A stretch of 64,000 nucleotides of DNA, from the NCBI GenBank assembly GCA_013396995.1, contig VWZP01002396.1, positions 1,104,638 through 1,168,637 on the forward strand, read 5' to 3'. The notes under the pieces are model-generated. The model had not been told where the DNA came from. It made no database searches and was given only the letters and a program-made list of their open reading frames with translations. Of the stretch, positions 49,741 to 60,219 are shown piece by piece. The stretch's first letter is position 1, and every line of letters starts with the position of its first letter. The stretch comes from Dicaeum eximium. Taxonomy: Eukaryota > Chordata > Aves > Passeriformes > Dicaeidae. Position numbers and translations under genes: made by a program.

Positions 49741-52700
49741 ATGGAGTCGGTAGCGCTGGTGGCGCCGGTGACAGCGCTGGAGTTCGCGGGGGACGTGCTG
49801 CTGGCGGGTGAGCGCTGGGACCGGGACGTGGCGGGCGGCGGGACCGGCGGCGGGGGCTGNNNNNNNNNNNNNNNNNNNNNNNNNNNNNNNNNNNNNNNNN
49901 NNNNNNNNNNNNNNNNNNNNNNNNNNNNNNNNNNNNNNNNNNNNNNNNNNNNNNNNNNNNNNNNNNNNNNNNNNNNNNNNNNNNNNNNNNNNNNNNNNNN
50001 NNNNNNNNNNNNNNNNNNNNNNNNNNNNNNNNNNNNNNNNNNNNNNNNNNNNNNNNNNNNNNNNNNNNNNNNNNNNNNNNNNNNNNNNNNNNNNNNNNNN
50101 NNNNNNNNNNNNNNNNNNNNNNNNNNNNNNNNNNNNNNNNNNNNNNNNNNNNNNNNNNNNNNNNNNNNNNNNNNNNNNNNNNNNNNNNNNNNNNNNNNNN
50201 NNNNNNNNNNNNNNNNNNNNNNNNNNNNNNNNNNNNNNNNNNNNNNNNNNNNNNNNNNNNNNNNNNNNNNNNNNNNNNNNNNNNNNNNNNNNNNNNNNNN
50301 NNNNNNNNNNNNNNNNNNNNNNNNNNNNNNNNNNNNNNNNNNNNNNNNNNNNNNNNNNNNNNNNNNNNNNNNNNNNNNNNNNNNNNNNNNNNNNNNNNNN
50401 NNNNNNNNNNNNNNNNNNNNNNNNNNNNNNNNNNNNNNNNNNNNNNNNNNNNNNNNNNNNNNNNNNNNNNNNNNNNNNNNNNNNNNNNNNNNNTGCTGGT
50501 GGGGCCGCGGCGGGTGCTGGCGCTGGGCGAGGAGGGCGGGTTGGCGACGTTCGAGGTAGCTCAGGGGCGCTGGGCGCCGGTGCTGCACCCCACCGCCACC
50601 CGGCCCCGCGCCGTGCTGGCGGCCGCCCCGCTGAACGGAAGGGACGAGACGCTCTGCGCCGTGGCCGGCGGCGACGGGCGCCTCCTCCTTTTTGCCTTGA
50701 GCTGCCCCGGGGCCGCCGCCGAGCTCAGGCTGTTCGAGGGGGCCGTGCATGGTCTGAGCTGGGCCCCCCGTCCCGGGCTGCCCTCGGACACCGCTGCTGC
50801 CCTTCTGGCCTCCGGGCCCGACGGGGAGATGCTTTGGCTGGACGTCGCCTACCGGCCCGGGCAGACACCCTGGGTGCGGCTCATGGGTCGGTACCTGCTG
50901 CCCCTGTGCAAGCAGCGCTGGCACACCTGTGCTGCCTTCTTGCCCCAGGAAGGGCTCCTGGTCTGCGGAGACCGCCGGGGCTCCCTTCTCCTCTTCCCTT
51001 GCAACAGCTCCTCGGGTTGGGCTGCAGAAAGCACCAGCATTGTCAATGGTGGCACTGACCCGATTGTTGAGGACTCCAGCAATGAGTTGGAGCCCTCTTG
51101 CTTGTTGCAGAAAGAGGCTCTTCCTCTTGAGTCCCCACTATCAGTACTCTTCGGACTCCATGGCAAGACAGGAGTTACCTCGGTGACCATCCACAGGGGC
51201 TACATTTACAGCACTGGAAGGGATGGTGTCTACCGCCAGCTCCGCCTGCGGAACCAGCAACTGGAGGTCCTGCAGAAGCACAGGCCCTGCAAAGGGCTGC
51301 AGTGGATTGAGGAGCTGCGCTTCACTTCCGATGGGGACCTGCTTGTGCTGGGCTTTCACGCTGACAACTTTGTGGTGTGGAGCAGCAGGACCGGTGAGAA
51401 TGTCCACTGCATCCCCTGCGGGGGCGGGCATCGCTCCTGGAGCTACTGCAAGAGCCCCTTGGCTGAGGTGTTTGCCTTTATCAAGTCTGGGGATGTGATG
51501 CTGTACCACCGTGAGGCCGAGCCCTGCGAGCAGCAAGTGCTGCTGGCATCCCTGCACGGGCGGGAGATCACCTGCGTGCGGCGCCTGGGGGCCGTGGAGG
51601 TGCCTGGCCATGCCACCTTTAACGTGTTTGTCACCGGCAGTGAGGACACCACAGCCTGTGTCCTGGTGCTCAGTGAGAACTCTCGGGCAGCTGTGCCCCT
51701 TGTTCGCCTCAGTGACCACATTTCCAGTGTTAGGACTTTGGCATTCGCCATGGAAACTGGAGATGAGGGCTTGTCTGCCCTGCTCTTCTCTGCAGGTGGC
51801 CGCGCACAGATTGAGTGCTACCGGCTGCTGTGCACTGGGGACACAGCGTCTGAGAGTGCTGTGGCCTGCCAGGTCATCCACGTGGCCTCCCACCGGCTGG
51901 ACAAGCACTGGGAGCAGAAGAAGAACAGGCACAAGTTTGTCAAGATGGACCCAGAGACGAGGTGATGCTCAGGGACTGCCCAAGGCAGGATTAGTAGTGA
52001 TCACAGTGTGGGAGGGTGTTGGGAACTGCACAGGCCTCCACTGGAATACCTGCTCCGTGCAGCTGCTGGTTCAGCTGAGGCAGACAGGGCCAGCACGGCT
52101 TCTTATGTGATTCCTGGTGTACAGTGCCCCGTGGGCCTCAAGGGGCTTTCTTTGTTAGGGGAAGGCTCAGGGCTGCTTTCCTGGGCCACCCACCTCCATG
52201 GGGCCACAGAGTGTTGTTTCTTGCTGCAGGTACATGTCCCTGTCAGTTGTGCCTGGGACCAGCACCAAGCAGCTGCCAACACCCTGGAAGTTCCTGGCTG
52301 CTGCCTGCAGCGATGGATCAGTCCGGTGAGGAGCCATCATGGGGCCTGGCAGGGAGAATGGAGCTGGTGATGGCAGCAGAGCAGGCTCCACACAGGAGGC
52401 TGCTGCCATGGGATGTGGCCTGCTCTAAGCTGGACATAAGACAGCGCATGGTAGGAAATGAGGCAGTGGAGCCAGAAGCTCCTACTCTCCCACAAGCCAA
52501 CTGCTCTCTGCTCCATTACAGGATCTTTGGGCTGCTGGAGGCTGCTCAGAAGTTGGTGCTGGTGGCAGAGTCATTTCACCACCAGCGCTGTGTGCTGAAG
52601 GTGGAGGCGTTCCTGCACACACGGGCAGGAGGGGAGAGGTGAGCCCTGAATGCTGGGCTGCAACCGATGGGCTTTGGGGAGAAATGCCGATCCTCACAGG

Positions 52701-53508
52701 GATGGCAGCTCAGCAGGCAGAGGGGAGAAGTTAATCCCTGGGGGCTGCTCTGCCACTTCCATGGATCTCAGTGGGGACCCTCTGAGGGCTGCAGAGTCTC
52801 CCTCTACATCCCCCATTCTAGGAGGCACCTCCTGTGCAGTGCAGCCACCGATGGCAGCATTGCCTTTTGGGACATCACTGGCCCCATCATGGATGCGGTA
52901 GATGCCCTGCACCAAGCAGATGGAGAGATGCAGCCTTTGGGTGAGTGCTGCTGCTGGGCAGCTCTTCTGCTCCTCTGACCAAGAGCATTGCTCTCCTGAC
53001 CAAGCCTGTTTACCCAGCCCTGGATGCCCCCCTGGTCACCGTCATGGCCCACAGCTGCGGCGTGAACAGCCTTCACATTCGCGAGACACCCGAGGGACGG
53101 TACCTGGTGGCCAGCGGCAGTGATGATGGCTCCATCCATGTCTGCCTGCTGGAGGTAGCCCTGGGCAGGGGTGAGGCAATGACAGGGACCTGCCTGCAGG
53201 TCCTGGAGCGGGTGTCCAGGCCCTGTGCCCATGCTGCCCATGTGACGGGGATCCGGGTGCTGCGGCCAGACCTGCTGCTCTCTGCCTCAGTGGACCAGCG
53301 CCTGACGCTGTGGAACCGGTGCCCAGGCGAGCTGGTCCCCCTCAGCACCACCTTCTTCCATGTGCCTGACCTAGCCGAGCTGGACTGCTGGGAGGTGGTG
53401 GAGCCTGGGGGCGAGCTGCGGTACTACTGCGTGCTCTGTGGGCAGGGCCTGGAGATGCTGTGCAGCACAGCCTTCTCCAAACCTCCTCCACAAGAGGCTC
53501 CCCAGTAA
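49741..53508 (+). CDS. WDR6: WDR6, WD40 adaptor for FTSJ1 tRNA methylation (internal gap)
   Basis: Exons: 49741-49807, a large exon entering from the gap and ending at 51961, 52230-52325, 52522-52638, 52822-52940, 53018-53508. Exon 1 encodes MESVALVAPVTALEFAGDVL. The large exon resumes after the N run and continues as WD40 repeats that follow human WDR6 closely (SKQRWHTC-type KQRWHTCAAFLPQEG, CGDRRGSLLLFP, FHADNFVVW, GGGHRSW, HGREITCV, SAGGRAQIECY, and later ETFHH-like ESFHHQRCVLKV, CSAATDGSIAFWD, SCGVNSLH, CAHAAHVTG). From family knowledge, WDR6 (yeast Trm734/Rtt10) is a non-catalytic partner of FTSJ1 for 2'-O-methylation of tRNA position 34. About 785 residues are visible against about 1,121 in human, so roughly 330 residues fall in the gap. 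The stop at 53506-53508 is in frame. Confidence 0.95.
49860..50493. other. Assembly gap (634 N) inside WDR6
   Basis: The N run starts 52 bp into intron 1 and ends inside the large WDR6 exon. The missing coding sequence is about 1 kb judging by the human protein, so 634 N looks too short. Both flanks are very GC-rich. Confidence 0.95.
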
Positions 53509-54176
53509 GGGGGCAGGTGTGTGACACATCCAGGTCCCTGCCTGCATTTGGAGGGCACCCTGCACTTGGGTTTTGCCCATCACTGTGGCCCCTTCCTCCA
53601 GCCTGCACACTGATGTGTCCTGTCCTGAGGGGACAGGCATACTTGGCTCCTTTAGGCACATGCCATGGTTGTGGTGCTCAAGGCCAGTAGTCTCTGGGAA
53701 GAAGGCAGATGTGATCCCTCCTGGACAAGCCTGGGGCTTCTCCAGGCAGTAAAGAAGAGGGGTTGTTAGTCCCCGCTGCCCAAGAGCAGCTCTTCGTCTC
53801 CAAGGTGTGAAGGAGCCATGTCAGCTTTCCAGTCTTGGTCTCAGAGAGGAACCTTGCTTGGGAGGGCACTGAGGACACGGCTGGGCCCTGGGAGCTTGGG
53901 AGCAGCAGGAGGCCAGGAAGGGTCAGGCACTGGTGTGACACAGGTGTGTGACAGTCCAGACCCTGCAGTGCTGAGGATGGTGCTAAAATGCACAGGGATG
54001 CTGATCCTCCACAGCAGCAGCCTGTGGCACAGGGGGTGGCTGGGCTGCCCACAAACGCCACCTCCCTCAGGCAAAGTCGGTTGTTCCTGCACAGCAGCAG
54101 GACCCAGGACAGTCAGACCAAAGGAAGGACAAACAACCCTGAAGTCAGACACAGAGAGGGTTTGTCCAGCAACAAG

Positions 54177-54182
54177 TGTATT
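54177..54182 (-). terminator. Candidate DALRD3 poly(A) signal (AATACA variant)
   Basis: TGTATT on the plus strand reads AATACA on the minus strand, 400 bp after the DALRD3 stop. I see no canonical minus-strand AATAAA between 53.5 and 54.6 kb. If it is used, the DALRD3 3'UTR crosses the WDR6 poly(A) signal and the two mRNAs overlap tail to tail. Confidence 0.35.
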
Positions 54183-54264
54183 AGACCCCAGTAGTGGGGC
54201 CTGGCTCAGAGCCCAACAGGACCCTAGAGCCTCAGGAGCTCCCTGCCAGCATGGAGCATTCTTA

Positions 54265-54270
54265 AATAAA
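54265..54270 (+). terminator. WDR6 poly(A) signal AATAAA
   Basis: A canonical hexamer lies about 760 bp after the WDR6 stop and is followed by GTTTTGGGGG, a G/T-rich downstream element. It lies 312 bp before the DALRD3 stop codon, which is on the opposite strand. Confidence 0.8.
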
Positions 54271-54581
54271 GTTTTGGGGGAAGTGATTTGGCATTTCTCT
54301 GGTTTTGTGGTGACTGGTCCCTAATGCCACCTCCCCAGTACTCTCAGCCCAGCTTCTGGGGTGCCACAGGAGCCCTTTTCCCTCCTGCTGGTGTGGATAT
54401 GGAGGGGCAGCCATGTCTCACACTGGACACAGCACAGACCAATCCCCAGACACCATGGGCCATCGGAAGGGAAGCACCTGCCTGGGGCTGAATTGTGCCT
54501 TGTCTGCCACTGGAGCAGCCCCTCACCCTGCCAGAAGAATGTGCCCGGTTTCCCCTCATGGTACAGCTCTTCAGGGGTGGC

Positions 54582-57500
54582 TCAGATCTGGCTGAGAGGA
54601 GGGAGATTCAGGGTTGCCAGTGCGCTGTGGAACACATCTCTCACTGCTCCCAGCAGCTGGAGGCGGGCAAACATCTGGTCAAAGAGATGAGGGAATGGCT
54701 CCTGCAGGGAGAAAGGCAGCAGCTTGGGGCTGGTGGCCAAACTGCCCCTTGACAGGCTGGCCCTGCAGGCATTCTGCCTGTGCATCCTTGGCGGACGGGA
54801 CAGGGGCCCATCACACTGCTGGCACCACTCCCCACATGGCTGCCCCCCAAGTACAATGTAGTCCCAAAAGGACTGCAGGGCCACAAGGCTGCAGGTTGGG
54901 ACACCTAACTCACCCCCAGGATGTGCACCCGGTTGTAGTAGGAGCTGAAATCCATGCTGAGCTGGATCAGGAACTTGCACACCTGCAAGGCAGAGACATT
55001 CTCATGACACAGTGAATTCTGGCTGGTGTTGGGCCCTCGCCCACCCCAAGCACGGCAGGAACTGCCCCAGGGGCACTGCCATCTATTCTGTCAGCACTGG
55101 CCCTGTGCTGCTCACTGACAGGCAGCACCTGCTGGCATGGAGCTTTGCCCTGGGCTGGGACTGCTGGAGCAGCATCCACAGATGCTATGGCACATGGCAC
55201 TCACTGTCTCTGTGTTGGCAGTGATCCTGATCCCCTTGGAGGGCGGGGGCAGCTGTGCTGCCTGCTGCAGGACTTCAGGGAAGGGCAGGAGATAGTTGAA
55301 GAGCAGGAGCCATTCGCCCTGTGAAGGGATTACATGTCTCAGTGTCAGATCCTCCTGGGCCAGTAGTATCTATCACCAGAGCCGAGGGCACACAGATCCC
55401 CTCATTCCTCCTCTCAGCACTCACCTCTTCTCGGAGGCAGGAGAAGTTTAGTTCAGACACTGGTGGCAGAGGTGGGTATGTGCCTGGAAAGGAGGAACAC
55501 AGTTGTGCCCAAAGAAGCTCCTGTGGCTCCAGAAGTGGCTGTCAGAGGAGGGTGGTTGGGCTGGTGCTCACCCCGCTCCACAGCCCGCTGGAAGGAGTTG
55601 AAGAGCGTGGCCAGTCGGGCACAGTTGTACATCACAAAGGCACCACTCTTTGTTCCCTTTGTGGAAATAGTGTTGTTCTCCAGGTCCAGGGTGATCTGAG
55701 GGCAGGGAGAAGTTACAGTCCAGGCTGCTCAGCACACATTCACTCTGCTCTTCCCACAGCCTGCCAGCTCTGGCTCCATGCAAGCCGCTGTCTTACCTGA
55801 CTCCGGTGAGCAGTGCTCAGCATCTCAAACCTGATGGCAGCCACTGTCAGGGTATCAATCACCTCTGTCCAGGCCTCATCTGTGGAGAATGTGGGTGCCA
55901 TCATGCACAGTCTGCTCCATTCCCATGTACTGATAGCCCTAGCACCCAGGCAGAACACCCCTGCCAGGACCAGGTAGTAGTTGAGGACCACCACACCACC
56001 AGCCCTGGCTCCCATCGGAAGGAGTTGGTCTGTGCCAGTGCCCTGGATGTTTAGATGCCTTCCCAAAGCAAAGGCAACACCTGGCTCAGTCCCAGAGGGG
56101 AGAAGGAGCACCCTGCAGGGGTGCAGCCCCCCTGGCTGTGGACTCATGGCAGCAGTGAAGATGGGATGGAGCAGTATCCATGCATGGAGCCCCAGAGCAA
56201 ACTCTCACCTTGTGCAAGTTCCCCATACTTCATCACGGAGGCCTCGTACATCTGGCGCTTTCGGAGCCTGGGTGAACACAGACAGAGCCACCACTGTGGG
56301 CTGAGCTGGCCCACAGGGAGCCTTAGCAGGAGAGAAAGCAGCAGGTGCCTTGCACACCAACTTACTGGAAGTACTGGTCTGCCCCAATGGGCGATGAGGG
56401 GTTGGTCACCTTCACTGGCCCACAGACAAGGTGTTTCTGAAAGACAGAGAGGCTGAGCCTGGGAACTCAGTAAACTCCAGCCCTGGTCTAAACCTAGTCA
56501 TCAGCCAAGGAGGGATGCTGGGGGCCACACTGAGGAGGGTCAGAGGTTGCTCTTGCTCACCTGCAAAGCTGTGTGGGCTCCCGGATCCAAAATCCTCCAG
56601 AGCACATCCAGCTGCTGCTGCTGGAATTCCTCCTCACAGTTCACCACGTGCACGATGCTGCAGCAACTGCTCTGGCCTTTGGCCTGCAGCAGAGCACAAC
56701 AGGGAGCTCAGTCCTATTGCCTGGCAGAAGGGAAGGACACTTGGGAAGCCAGAGGTGGGCAGTGCCGTGGGGCCACTCACTGGGCACTGCAGAACAGCTT
56801 CCTGCAGCTCAGCCAAGGACCTCAGCGTCCCCTCTGTCACTGAAAGAAGGAGGGACACACACTAAGATAAGGGGTTCTCCACCCCCCAACACTGGCTCTG
56901 CCCCCGGCTCAAACCAGACTGAAGGGGAACAAGAGGGGAAAACCATTTGTGTCCACCCCCCCCAACCTTACTTTGGTTAAAAAACGACAGAAAGGAAACA
57001 GGCCTATATGCACCCATTCCACCCCCACTGCCACAGATGTGAGGCTCACCGAGAAGCACATCTAGATTGGGGTCGTAGCCCAACAAGCCCTGCTGCTCCA
57101 CGAAGCTCTTCAGGTGCACCTTAGAGATGACACCCTCGGCTGTGCCCAGCCCCTGCTCATAGGCTACGGCACAGGGACAGCGGCCCAGCGCTGCCTTCAA
57201 GGCCGAGATGGCGTCAGTGAGGGAAGAGCCACCGGAGCCGGAGGCCCAGCAGATGCGGAGCTGCCGCAGGACGTCCCAGCTCCTCTCCTCGCCGAGGGCA
57301 GGGACCAGGCGGACGCCGACCCTGCGGGAGAGGACAAGGCAGGCGCTGGGAGCGGCGGGCGCTGCGGCGAGGGGCCGGGAGCAGGACGGGACGGAGGCAC
57401 TCACCCCTGGGCGCGCAGCAGCTGGGCCAGGTGGTCGGCGAGCAGCACGGAGCGGAGGTGGCGGGGCCGCAGGGCAGCGGGGCTGCGCAGGGCCGGGCAG

Positions 57501-57991
57501 TGCAGCACCACGCAGCCCGTCCGCGCCTCCGCCGCGCCGGGGGACGGCCCGGGCAGAGGCCCCAGCAGGCGCCGGAAGGCCTCGGGGCGCCGCACCTGCA
57601 CCGCCAGCCCCGCCGGCGTCTGCCGGCAAACCCGCAGCGGCAGCACCGCCGGGCCCCGCAGCGACGGCACCGCCGACACGGCCTCGGGGGGCACCTGCGG
57701 GGGAGGGCGAGGAGGGGTCCGGGCTGCACGTGCACCGGAGAGCTCCAGCCCCGGCCCCAGCAAACAGCTCCCGCAAATCCCCGCTCCCGACCGAGAACTG
57801 CCCGCGCCGCCGCGGCCTACCTGCCCGCCGGGAAAGGCGGCGCTCAGAGCGGCCCGCGGCGCCAGGAAATCCCGGTGGCGCAGGTTGCGAGCGCCGGTCT
57901 CCTTCACCCAGAGCGCGGCGGGCCGCCCCAGGGCCCCGTTCAGCGCCCGCAGAGTCGCCGCCACCGCCGGGCGGCCCTCGCCCGTCTCCAT
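54582..57991 (-). CDS. DALRD3: DALRD3, DALR-domain adaptor for tRNA-Arg m3C methylation, 13 exons
   Basis: Minus-strand exons: 57991-57821, 57694-57405, 57321-57050, 56839-56781, 56683-56561, 56436-56366, 56267-56209, 55879-55797, 55695-55572, 55483-55425, 55318-55205, 54982-54914, 54701-54582. All are GT-AG with consistent phases, giving 537 residues; human is about 543. The N-terminus matches the family (VKETGARNLRHRDFLAP). The C-terminal DALR anticodon-binding-like domain is seen as SGAFVMYNCARLATLF, EWLLLFNYLLPFPEVL, SMDFSSYYNRVHIL and FARLQLLGAVRDVF, ending LPPLSQI. From family knowledge, the domain resembles the arginyl-tRNA synthetase C-terminus, and DALRD3 guides METTL2 to make 3-methylcytidine-32 in certain tRNA-Arg. 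It converges on WDR6 and points away from NDUFAF3. No frameshift or missing exon is seen. Confidence 0.96.
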
Positions 57992-58199
57992 GGGAGCTCA
58001 GCCGCCGCTTCCGCCACCGCGGCCGGAACTGACGTTACATCCCGCCCCCGATGCCCGCAGGCGGCCGCCATGTTGCGTGCGGCGCTCCGGGGCGGCCATC
58101 TTGGTCGCGGGCGCGAGGCCGGGCAGGGCGGCCATCTTGGGGGGACGGGCGCGGAGCCACCATGGCGGGTGTGGCGGGCAGCGGGTGCCGCCATGATGG
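57992..58199 (-). promoter_or_regulatory. DALRD3 CpG promoter with ETS, CRE and a YY1 cluster
   Basis: Just upstream of the start codon are CTTCCG (58008-58013) and CCGGAA (58023-58028), which are ETS sites, and TGACGT (58030-58035), a CRE half-site. Beyond them GCCGCCAT/GGCCATCTTGG units recur at about 58064-58075, 58094-58104, 58131-58140 and 58187-58199, matching the YY1 consensus. There is no TATA box. This is a typical housekeeping promoter. Confidence 0.6.
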
Positions 58200-59640
58200 A
58201 TGTGTCAGGTCAGGATCATGGGGCTGCAGCCGGGCACCACGAATGGCCCGAGAGGTCTCAGCCTCACCCCAGCAGGGGCATGGTGTCACCCTGGGGTGTG
58301 TAGAAGTGGTATCCCCTCTTCTCCAGCAGTGGGGAGCCCAGAGCTAAGCTCTCAGGAACCGAGCAGGAGTGGGAGCCAGAGGCCACACAGGGTCGGAGAG
58401 GCCAGGGCAGAAAAGGGCTGCTCAGGGCCGGGAGTGCAGCACAGCTGCGGGCATGGCCCAGCCCAGCACACAGCCTACTGCTCCCTGGGCTGCTGGGGGC
58501 AACAAGGGCCCTGGGAGCAGCTCCAGCAGCCTGAACTGTGGTGGGAAGGGAGGTTTGGATGGGCTGGAGTGTGAGGCAGACCCCAGCTGTGGGCATGGTG
58601 TCACTGGCAGACCCTGGCTGGCCAGGCCAGCCTGCCCACGATGAGCCCCGGGGCTTGGCTGGGCTGTGGCACCATGGCTGAGGAACACCAGCAGCACCCA
58701 TGTGCTCGCGGCATGGGCTCTGCATGGCACAGCGATGAGCAGCTGTGGGTGCACACCCTGCCACGTTCTTCAGGCCTGCCCCAGAGGGCTGCTCTCCTGT
58801 CCAGCACATCAGCAGTGTCCTGCTTATCAGCCCAGGAAGAAGGAAGTGGAAGCAATTAGATCACGCCATCATGGTCTTGATTACATCTGCAGAGCTGAGC
58901 TGCTCCACAGCAATGGTTCGAGCACAGATCTGACAGAGATCTCACACTGCTGGCCAGCTCCCTGACAAGTGTGCCAGTGGCTGCTGAACTGGGGGCAGAG
59001 CAAAGGCCCAGCACAACCCCAGCCCCATGGCAGCAGAGCAAGGGCACGCACAGCAGGAAGCACCAAACCCCACCACAGCAGGAGTTAGGGACCTCCCTCT
59101 CTACTGCGCCCTTCCTGCCCTCCCCATGGAGGCGGGGGGCTGGGGGGGTTGGAAAGGAAGGAGCTCTGCCCGCAGGGCCCAAACCGGTTCCTCCAGGGCT
59201 TGTGTGCATGGGGGAAAAGGGGGGGGGAGCAGAGCAAGGGCAGATCCTGCTGCATGGGTTCTTCCAGAAATGCAACAACTTGCATTTGGGCTCCTCAGGC
59301 AGCTCTGGAGCCCCAGGGCTGCAGCACACAGCCAGTGAGAATCTGCAGCCCCAGGGCAGGAGTGAGAAGGTGTCCCCCAGCTGTGCCATGGCGGGGTGCT
59401 CCCTGCACCACCCACAGCCAAGAGGTGATCTGAGAATCTCTGCTCACACCAGACCAACTGCTGACTGTCCGCAGGGCAGGAGCTGCCCAGGGCCCCTGCC
59501 CGGCCAGGGGGACTTGCTGGACCTTGTGTCACCACTCCAGGTGGGTCCAGGCTGGATCCATCCACATCTCCAGAGCGTCCCCGCAGGCCGCCCACGTGGG
59601 CCCTGGCAGCGCACGGCCTGGGGAGGACTCGCGGAGGCGC
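58200..59640. other. DALRD3 upstream interval
   Basis: This is GC-rich DNA between the DALRD3 promoter and mir-425, with G-rich tracts near 59130-59150 and 59210-59230. Overlapping open frames are long on both strands only because stop codons are rare at this composition. No protein family is recognised. It is probably intron or primary-microRNA sequence. Confidence 0.5.
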
Positions 59641-59647
59641 CGAAAGA

Positions 59648-59722
59648 GCTTGGGAAAGACACGACATCCCCGATGGCTCTCTGGCTGCTGGCTCAGCGGG
59701 AGTGATCGTGTCATTCCAAAGC
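59648..59722 (-). ncRNA. MIR425: mir-425 precursor
   Basis: The minus-strand 5' arm (59715-59693) equals human miR-425-5p except for C instead of U at nucleotide 20, outside the seed (AAUGACACGAUC is intact). The opposite arm (about 59674-59653, beginning ATCGGGGATGTCGTGTC) matches the 3p form with a few changes. The arms GCTTTGGAATGACACGA and TCGTGTCTTTCCCAAGC pair almost fully and leave an apical loop, so the hairpin is intact. Its partner mir-191 lies about 480 bp upstream on the same strand, as in mammals. Confidence 0.95.
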
Positions 59723-60133
59723 CATCTCTCTCCAGGAGTTGGATCCTGCCCACCCCTGCAGGCACTGGGGCGCTGCGAGGGCCAGGGAGAGCGGGCACGG
59801 GCAGGAAGTTTGGCAGTATCACAGAGCCTACACCACCGTGGTGCAGGGGACCACATCCACCCTGTGGCCAAGCAGCCATGCTCCCCATACTCTCCCAGGA
59901 AGTCAGCTGCTATTTTTGGCTGTTGGGGGCACAAGAAACAGAAGAGCCCCAGGCCGGTGCAGGGGCTGAGCCACGAGGCTGGGCAGCGGTGATCCTCCAT
60001 CTCGACACACCCTTGTTCCAGTGTGGCCCCAGGCGCTGCCCAGCCCCAGAAGGGGCTGGAGTGGGACACGCGGCTCTTGCCCAGCGGAGTGGTGGGCAGG
60101 GGTGGGGGGCGTGCGGGGCGAGGCGGTGGCGGG

Positions 60134-60207
60134 AGCGCGGGTAACGAAACCCCAGGGCAGCTGGGCGCAGCAGAGACAGCTGCTTTTGGGATTCCGTTGC
60201 CCGCGCT
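60134..60207 (-). ncRNA. MIR191: mir-191 precursor
   Basis: The minus-strand 5' arm at 60199-60177 is identical over 23 nt to human miR-191-5p (CAACGGAAUCCCAAAAGC then AGCUG). The 3' arm at about 60161-60140 (GCTGCCCTGGGGTTTCGTT) has diverged from human but keeps the pairing. The stem base AGCGCGGGCAACG pairs with CGTTACCCGCGCT, with one mismatch. It is probably processed from the same primary transcript as mir-425, starting in the CpG-rich DNA above 60.2 kb. Confidence 0.96.
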
Positions 60208-60219
60208 GGCGCCGCGGAG

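Noticed and set aside
49251..50924. Minus-strand frame of 557 codons opposite WDR6
   Set aside because: Most of it is translated N, and the rest is the shadow of P4HTM and WDR6 exons.
57114..58303. Long plus-strand open frames (up to 360 codons) opposite DALRD3 exons 1-3
   Set aside because: These are by-products of GC-rich coding sequence with few stop codons. Arg/Pro/Ala-rich composition and no family resemblance. DALRD3 on the minus strand explains the region.
58162..58347. Plus-strand open frame starting in a perfect GCCACCATGG context upstream of DALRD3
   Set aside because: The ATG lies inside the YY1-type motif array. The 61-residue product resembles nothing and runs through low-complexity GC-rich DNA, so I regard it as chance.
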